Positions 57,690 to 64,000 of a stretch of 64,000 nucleotides of DNA are shown here, in pieces. A program made the translations under genes and the position numbers. Numbering within the stretch: position 1 is the first letter of the stretch; every line of letters begins with the position of its first letter. The DNA is from Pratylenchus scribneri (taxonomy: Eukaryota > Nematoda > Chromadorea > Rhabditida > Pratylenchidae): NCBI GenBank assembly GCA_030063045.1, contig JAQSEB010000040.1, positions 124,001-188,000 of the forward strand, in the 5' to 3' direction. The notes beneath the pieces are model-generated. The model saw only the letters and a program-made list of their open reading frames with translations, was not told the DNA's origin and did not search any database.

Positions 57690-57750
57690 GGTTGATTGGT
57701 GCAAATGAATCTGCAATTTTGAATGTCAGTCAGCCATTTTGCATGCTTAA
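57690..57750 (+). pseudogene. MATH-BTB exon 3-like fragment
   Basis: TTGATTGGTGCAAATGAATC and AATGTCAGTCAGCCATTTTG match parent exon 3, preceded by a good acceptor (TTTCTGCAG). Confidence 0.75.
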
Positions 57751-57808
57751 AAATTTTAAAATATTTTAAATAATTTGGCAAATTAAATGAATAACAAATT
57801 CCTGAAGC

Positions 57809-57920
57809 AGGACGCTTATCATCACCAGCATCAGATTTGGTTCAAAACATCATGTCCTAATGGCCTCCAAAATCTAAATCCATATTTCATCAAAATAGTT
57901 GTCGATTTTTCAGTTTGAGG
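57809..57920 (+). pseudogene. MATH-BTB exon 12-like fragment, second copy
   Basis: AGCAGGACGCTTATCATCAC and TTTCATCAAAATAGTTGTCG match the first half of parent exon 12; the rest is lost. It lies only about 60 bp after an exon 3-like piece, so exons 4-11 are deleted. A further scrap (GCATTTTGATGGATTCAAGG) is at about 58567. Confidence 0.7.
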
Positions 57921-59011
57921 AATTACAGTATTTCTTTTAAATTTTAGGAAATTAATTTTTTTATTAAAATTTAAAAAAATTTTCAATTTCATTTTTAAGG
58001 TAAAAATTTTTAATTTTTTGTAAATTTTTTGTAGTTTTTCTACTGTCAGTATTAATTATAAATAGATTTTAATTATTTATTAAAATAAAAATTAAATCAA
58101 ATAAATTTATGAATTTCATTTTCAAAAGTTAATTCATTTATTTTTTCATTTTTATCACAAAATATTGATAAATTTTTTTTCCATTTATTAATTATGTATA
58201 TTTCTCTTCGGTTATCTTTTTCCTAATTTTTTCTACCTACATATTTTTAAATAAATTTTCAAAATAAATTTTATGAGTTATAATTTTTTAAAATTTTAGT
58301 TTTAATAATAATTTTTGATTTATCATATGAATAATCATGAATACAGAGATCAGAGAATAGCATCTAAAATAGGAATTAAAATTAATTCCTGTTTTCTACT
58401 GACTAGATGACTTTTCTTGATTATTCTATAACATATTTTAAGAAATGAATTTTTATAAAAAAACTAATTAAAAATTCTTTCAATTTTAATTTTCAAAGTG
58501 AAATTTCTAAATTTTTTTTATTATTTAATAATTTTTTAAAAATTTTTAGTTCGCTTGGTTAAACAGCATTTTGATGGATTCAAGGCTATACAGCATATAA
58601 AAAATTTTATAATTCATAAAAAAAAATATTTCTAAAATGAGCATAAATTAAAAAAGATTTTGATAATTTAAAATTGCGAAGAGGCAAAAAAATCAATCAA
58701 ATAAAAAATTAAAATAAATAATTAATTAAAATTTAAATTATTCAAAAATGTAAATAAATTTACAATCCTGATAAAAAATAAATTTTGATTTCATTTACAA
58801 ATAAATTTGACAACATATTAAAAATAAAAATTTATTTTTTTTCTAAATATTAAAATTTATAGCACAAGAATTTTTTAACCTATAAATTTTTATTTCTAAA
58901 ATGAGCATAAATTTAAAAAAGATCTTTGGTAATTAAAAATTGTGTCACAAGGCAAAGACAAATCCAATTTAAAAAATTAAATACAAAAATAATTTCTAAT
59001 TTTATTTCTAA

Positions 59012-59085
59012 TCAAATTGATTGGTGCAGATGAATCCGCAAGTTTATATGTCAGTCCGCCATTTTGCACTAAACATAATTGTAAT
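59012..59085 (+). pseudogene. MATH-BTB exon 3-like fragment, second copy
   Basis: TTGATTGGTGCAGATGAATC and ATGTCAGTCCGCCATTTTGC match parent exon 3. No clean acceptor. Confidence 0.7.
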
Positions 59086-60351
59086 TTTAATTAATTTGGC
59101 GAATTAACTGGTTGATGGAAATTCGAGTTGAAAATACAAAATTTTTAACCAAATACCATTTCATTTTTATAACAAATCTATTTTTCAGATCTTATATTTT
59201 AATATAATAAAATGAATTAAGAATAATGGATATTTAAATAAATAGTTTATAATAAAAGAATATAATTTAATTTTTTTTTCATTCTTATTGTTTAATTTTA
59301 TTATTTTTATCGTTCGTTCCAAAAAATTATTCAATTTATTTTCATCTGACTTAAATTGAATTTTATTAAATTTTTTCTATAAAAAATTTATGGGTTAAAA
59401 AATTAATTTAAAAAAATTCGAATTTTCTAATAAATATTAGAAAAGGCGAATTTTTATTAATAAATAAATTTAAAAATAAGTGTTTAATTCTGTCCATAAT
59501 GTTAATTTTGATTAATCGTTGATTGGAATTCGAGTCAAAAATGCCCTTTCTTTAGGCTATAATTTCTATTTCCTTTTTTTTTTACTAAATAATAAATATC
59601 AAAATTCAATTTTTTAAAATTATTCTAAAATTATCAAATATTTTGATAATAAATTTTATCAATTTATAAACTTTCTTATTAATTTTATATCAAAAGTACA
59701 TGGAATTTGAAGTTATTATTTTTATAATTTTAAACAAATAAAAAAATTTTGGAAATTTATATTAAATTCGAATAAATTTTTTATCATTTTTAATTTTATT
59801 AATTTTTTAAATTTCATTTTAAATTATTACGTTCTTTTATTAGAATTAAAATAAAATTTAATTATTTTTATTTATATTTTTTAATAAAATTTTTTGTTCT
59901 CAATCATTTGTTGAGTGCTTTGCATTATATAGCTAATATTTTCAATAAATAAAAAATTGTAATCATTATTTTATGTGTTTCATTTAAATTTTTTATTATA
60001 TTTTGTAAATTTTAAAATTTACATAGAATTTACTCACTTAATGAAATTATGAATCTAAAAATATTTTATTTATTATAAATTTTATTTTTTTAAAAAAATC
60101 TGAAGGTCTGCGTCGAATTTATATCTTTTATTAAAAACACATTTTTTCATGTTAAATGACAAAAGTTTAGAAATTTGTTTATATGATTCTTGAAAAATTT
60201 AAATTTTTTTTCGTGAATATTTGAAAATTTTTTAAAAGAATTAAAGTAAATATTCAAATTTTTATTATTTTCGTTTTCGCACTTTTCAAAAATTCGGATG
60301 ATTTTTTAATTTTTATCTGAAAATCTTAAATTAATTTACCTATTCTTTTTA

Positions 60352-60437
60352 GTGGTGATAGCACAGTAAATGAACATTCGCTGGATGATGAAGCAAATTT
60401 TGATAAGTCGACGCCTCTATTTTTTGCCCAATTATAA
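60352..60437 (+). pseudogene. MATH-BTB exon 13-like fragment, second copy
   Basis: AGTGGTGATAGCACAG, then CATTCGCTGGATGATGAAGC and TTTTTTGCCCAATTAT match the first half of parent exon 13. Confidence 0.75.
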
Positions 60438-60654
60438 AACTAATTTGGGAATTATTTTTTCAATTTTAAGAATTAATTATTTATCTAATTTTATTTTTTT
60501 TTATATTCGTTCTTCAGGATGGTTCTTTTATTAATTTTACTTTGTTCTAATTTAATTTTGAATTTTATTAATTTTTTCTATAAAAAATTTATAGGTTGAC
60601 AAATTATTTTATAAAATCTAATTTCTAATGAAATGATTTGCAAATTTAAATTAA

Positions 60655-60883
60655 ATTTTTAAAAATGGTAAGCAATTTATTGGCTATTGCGAATATGCGC
60701 GAAAAATATGGCATGAAATTTTTCTTTCGAAACATATTGCCGGATTATGCAAATGAATTTGGTGATGGATTTAATAATAGCGACGATTTGATGAAGAATT
60801 ATTTGGCCGCAAAAAAGGTCAACATTACACTCTCTACAAGGAGAGACTGGCCAGGAATGTGAAATTGCACTTTGGAAAGTGAG
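60655..60883 (+). pseudogene. MATH-BTB exon 4-like fragment, second copy
   Basis: ATTATTTGGCCGCAAAAAAG and GTGAAATTGCACTTTGGAAA match the end of parent exon 4; the start is degenerate. The 65-codon frame here is a remnant, not a gene. The donor AAGTGAGTT is kept. Confidence 0.75.
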
Positions 60884-61176
60884 TTTACAAATTTTTGAGG
60901 GATGAAATTTTTTATATTTTTTGGTTATTTTACAGTATCTGCATCCCATCAAAATTTACATGTCCATTAAAATTGACAATAAATTTAAAGAATTAATATT
61001 TTATTAAATTTTAAAATTAATTATATAAAATTTTTGAACCCATAAATTTTTATTTCTCAAATGAGCATAAATTAAATAAAAAAGATTTCAACAATTAAAA
61101 ATTGACAAGCAATGGATGGCATCGAATCCATTTAAAAAAAATTAAATATATAATTTCATTTTTTTGTTTCCAATCC

Positions 61177-61245
61177 AGAATGATTGGTGCCGATGAATCT
61201 GCAATCTTGAATATCAGTCCACAATTTTACACAGCTATTGATATT
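61177..61245 (+). pseudogene. MATH-BTB exon 3-like fragment, third copy
   Basis: ATGATTGGTGCCGATGAATC and ATATCAGTCCACAATTTTAC match parent exon 3. It lies after an exon 4-like piece, the reverse of the parental order. Confidence 0.7.
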
Positions 61246-61603
61246 AATTAGCCAATTAATTGTTTAATGGGAATTCCAATTGAAAATGCACATTTTTAAG
61301 CCATAACCCTATTAATTTTTAATAACAAATTTATTTTTTTTTAAATTAATGAAAATTTTAAAAAAAAATTTAAAAATAAATATTTAAAAAATAGTTTATA
61401 ATTTAATTTTATTATTTGTATTATTCGTTCAAAAACATTTTGTAAACGATTTATTTTAATTTGAATTTATTGTGAAATATATAAATTTTTTTTCTATAAA
61501 AAATTTATGAGTTTGCAAAATTAAATTTTAAATTCTAATTTTTAATTAATATTAATAGTAAAAAAGCCAAATTTAAATTAATACATCAATCTTTAAAAAA
61601 ATA

Positions 61604-61655
61604 GTAAGGTAATTCACAAACAAATCACAGTGCGCGTAAAATTGGAGACAGTTTC
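61604..61655 (+). pseudogene. MATH-BTB exon 5 3'-end fragment
   Basis: AAACAAATCACAGTGCGCGT followed by AAAATTGGAG matches the last part of parent exon 5 and its donor surroundings. Confidence 0.65.
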
Positions 61656-63006
61656 CGAATTTAAAAATTTTTTGTTTTATAAAAAAGCGTCAAATTTCTT
61701 ATTATTATTTCAATTAATTTTTATATAAAATTTTATTTTAATTATTAAATATCCATTTTTCGAATTCTCCAACTCGAATCAGAATTATATTTTTCTCACA
61801 TTTTTAAATTCTTTTCAATTACTGCTAAATTAAAAATTTTATGGGTTATAAAAATTCTATGAAAAATTTTATATTTTTTTAAAAGACTAAAATTTTAATT
61901 TGACATGACAAACAAATAATAATATGTAAAATTATCATAAATTTTTTTAAATTTTTGAAGAAAAATTTTTATTTATAAATTTATTTAATTACTTAATCAA
62001 TTAAAATTTTTAAATTTGAACTATGAGACTTTTTATTTAGCAATCACTTTGTAATTTATACTTTCATAATAAGCTATACTGGCCTTAACAATATTATTTT
62101 AGAAATTTGTTCAATATCCTAGAATTAGTACTTCAACTAATAAATTTTGAATCAACGATGAAAAATAAAAAAGGTTTTTCTTTTTTTTTCAATTGAAATC
62201 GAAATCGGCTAATAAATTAATATTTTCAATAAAAATTGAACTTTTTAACACAATAAAGACAGGAACGAAAGTTGGTCTTTTTTTTTTAAATTTTTAATTT
62301 CTTAAATTTAAAATTTTGTCAAAAATTAGAAATTGTAGAAAAAATATTTTTCATATTATATTATTAGTTTTTAAAATTTAATTTTTTTTAATAAAAATTT
62401 TTTTGTTCAGAAATTATGGGATATTATTTGTATTAGAAGCTATTCTTTTTAATAAATTAAAATTTATTAAAAATTCGTTTATGTGTTTCATTTAAATTTT
62501 TTATTTTAAAATTTTCACACAATTGACTCAATTAGTGAAATTAACAGAAAAATTTATTTTACATTTTAAAATTTAAAATTAAAATTTAGCCGAATATTTT
62601 TAAACAGTGCGAAAATAATAAAAAATTAGAATTACTTTAAAAATTCTCAAATATATCAGAAAAATCAATTTTAAAAAATTTTAAGAATCCCATAAATAAA
62701 TTTTAAATTTTAGTCATTTAATTCGAACAAAAGAATTTTTATTAAAAATTTTCGATCGAAACCACATATATCTATTTGAAAAATAAAATAAAATTTTAAA
62801 AATCACTATGGGGGTAAATGTGTGAAAAAATATTAAAATATAATTTTTAAAAAAAATTAAATGAAACATATAAACAAATTTTTAAAATTTATTATTTATT
62901 GAAAAGAGGAGCTTCCAATGTAAAATTATAGTACAAAAAGGCCGGACAAAAAAAATTATTAAAAAGCAATAAAAATTATAAAAATATAATTTAAAAATTT
63001 TAACAA

Positions 63007-63105
63007 TTGGCCCAATTTTATTGCAGCCATCCAATAAACAAGAAAATATTTTAATCTAGGCCAGCGAATGCGATTATATTGAAGAACAAAAATTTGCTAA
63101 ATTAA
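63007..63105 (+). pseudogene. MATH-BTB exon 13-like fragment, third copy
   Basis: GGCCCAATTTTATTGCAGCC, then ATCCAATAAACAAGAAAAT and AACAAAAATTTGCTA match the second half of parent exon 13. Confidence 0.7.
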
Positions 63106-63365
63106 ATTTACTCGTTGTATTGCTTCTATTTTTAGAATATATAAATATTAAGCAAAAATATTAATTTTTATTTCTATTTTTAAAAATTTTTCACTTTTTA
63201 CTAATTTTTTATAAAATTAATCGTTCGGCTACCATAATTTTCTTTAATAAGTGTGAAAAATTAATTCGAATATATATAAAAACGAAAAATAATTCTATGA
63301 GTTTCTAAATAATTAATATTTAAATTTTCCAAAAATGAATATTAATAAAATATTCAGTTCGATTC

Positions 63366-63500
63366 TAGCAGCACGCATATCATCTCAAACAACAGCCAGC
63401 TGAATGTAGCCAAAACACATTGGCTTCCAAATCCATTTTTCATCATAATAGTTTTGGCCCTGCTGTTAGTGACGGAATGGACAGTTTCAATGGAAGCAGA
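63366..63500 (+). pseudogene. MATH-BTB exon 12-like fragment, third copy
   Basis: AGCACGCATATCATCTC, then GCCAAAACACATTGG and GACGGAATGGACAGTTTCAA match parent exon 12. It lies after an exon 13-like piece, so the order is reversed. Confidence 0.7.
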
Positions 63501-63741
63501 AATAAATAATTTATAATAAAAGAATAATTTATTTTTTTTTCATTTTAATTGTTTAATTTTATTATTTTTATTATTCGTTCCAAAAATTAGCCGTATTCAA
63601 TTTTTTTCACCTGACTTAAATTGAATTTTATTAAATTTTTTCTATAAAAATTTATGGGTAATTAATTTTAAAAAAATTCAAATTTTGTAATAAATATTTG
63701 AAAAGGCGAATTTTTAATTAATAAATAAATTTTAAAAAATA

Positions 63742-64000
63742 GGTGTTTAATTCACTTGGCTATTGCGAATTTGTGAGGAAAATATTTTCGATTTTGGCGG
63801 CCCATCCAATTATGGAAGCGGCTTAATTTCTTCTCGAAATCAACTGCCGGACTATAAAAATGAATTTGCTTATTAATTTGATGAGGGCGAAAATATGGAT
63901 AAAGAATTATTTGGCCGAAATGAGGTCAACATCACACTATACTACAAGGATGGACTAGCCCGGGATGTGAAATTGCATGCTGAAAAGTGAGTAATGTGTT
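63742..64000 (+). pseudogene. MATH-BTB exon 4-like fragment, third copy, near window end
   Basis: Full-length match to parent exon 4 through AAGGATGGACTAGCCCGGGA to the donor near 63988. One TAA (GCTTATTAA) interrupts the frame. It is the best preserved exon fragment; whether later exons follow lies outside the window. Confidence 0.75.

Noticed and set aside
60665..60862. 65-codon frame as a separate small gene
   Set aside because: It is a degenerate exon 4 fragment of the MATH-BTB family.

Overview
The window is AT-rich eukaryotic DNA. Its genes have many short exons with GT-AG (sometimes GC-AG) introns. Together with the gene families present, this points to a cyst nematode or close relative (Globodera/Heterodera/Rotylenchulus group). 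The organism is inferred: a tandem family of glutathione-synthetase-like (GS-like) proteins with signal peptides is a known hallmark of these plant parasites, and the F-box-like gene also looks like a cyst-nematode family. All exon models below were read by eye from splice signals, frame continuity and paralogue comparison.

Region by region: 1.6-4.1 kb (+) holds a six-exon short-chain dehydrogenase with an N-terminal signal peptide. 5.2-31.0 kb holds four paralogues of a seven-exon GS-like gene. GS-1 (-, 5233-9562) reads intact. GS-2 (+, 12654-17460) is intact except for a 1437-bp hAT-like element in its third exon. GS-3 (+, 19668-23496) reads intact. GS-4 (+, 29504-31028) is a truncated, frameshifted pseudogene. 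Between GS-3 and GS-4, on the minus strand, lies a five-exon F-box-like gene (25523-28142). About 31.0-43.9 kb is a very AT-rich stretch without a recognisable gene, made of degenerate segmental repeats. 44.0-52.5 kb (+) is a 14-exon, 852-aa MATH-like/BTB protein gene with a tRNA-Phe on the opposite strand of its first intron. 52.5-64 kb is a graveyard of partial, reordered copies of that gene's exons.

The most striking signal is in the GS array. The intron between exons 4 and 5 of all three full-length paralogues carries a long minisatellite. Each copy has its own unit (24, 25 and 18 bp), yet the units share a GCGGAAT(T)A-type core, as if one ancestral array had been re-homogenised separately in each gene. 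The central GS exons (3-6) are all multiples of three with phase-0 borders, so exons could be gained, lost or skipped without breaking frame. The ATP-grasp glycine loop and other active-site motifs differ from classical glutathione synthetase, which fits a changed function for a secreted protein.

The window is also rich in fold-back and MITE-like elements. Several have clean target-site duplications or an empty site in a sister paralogue, so insertions can be ordered relative to gene duplication.
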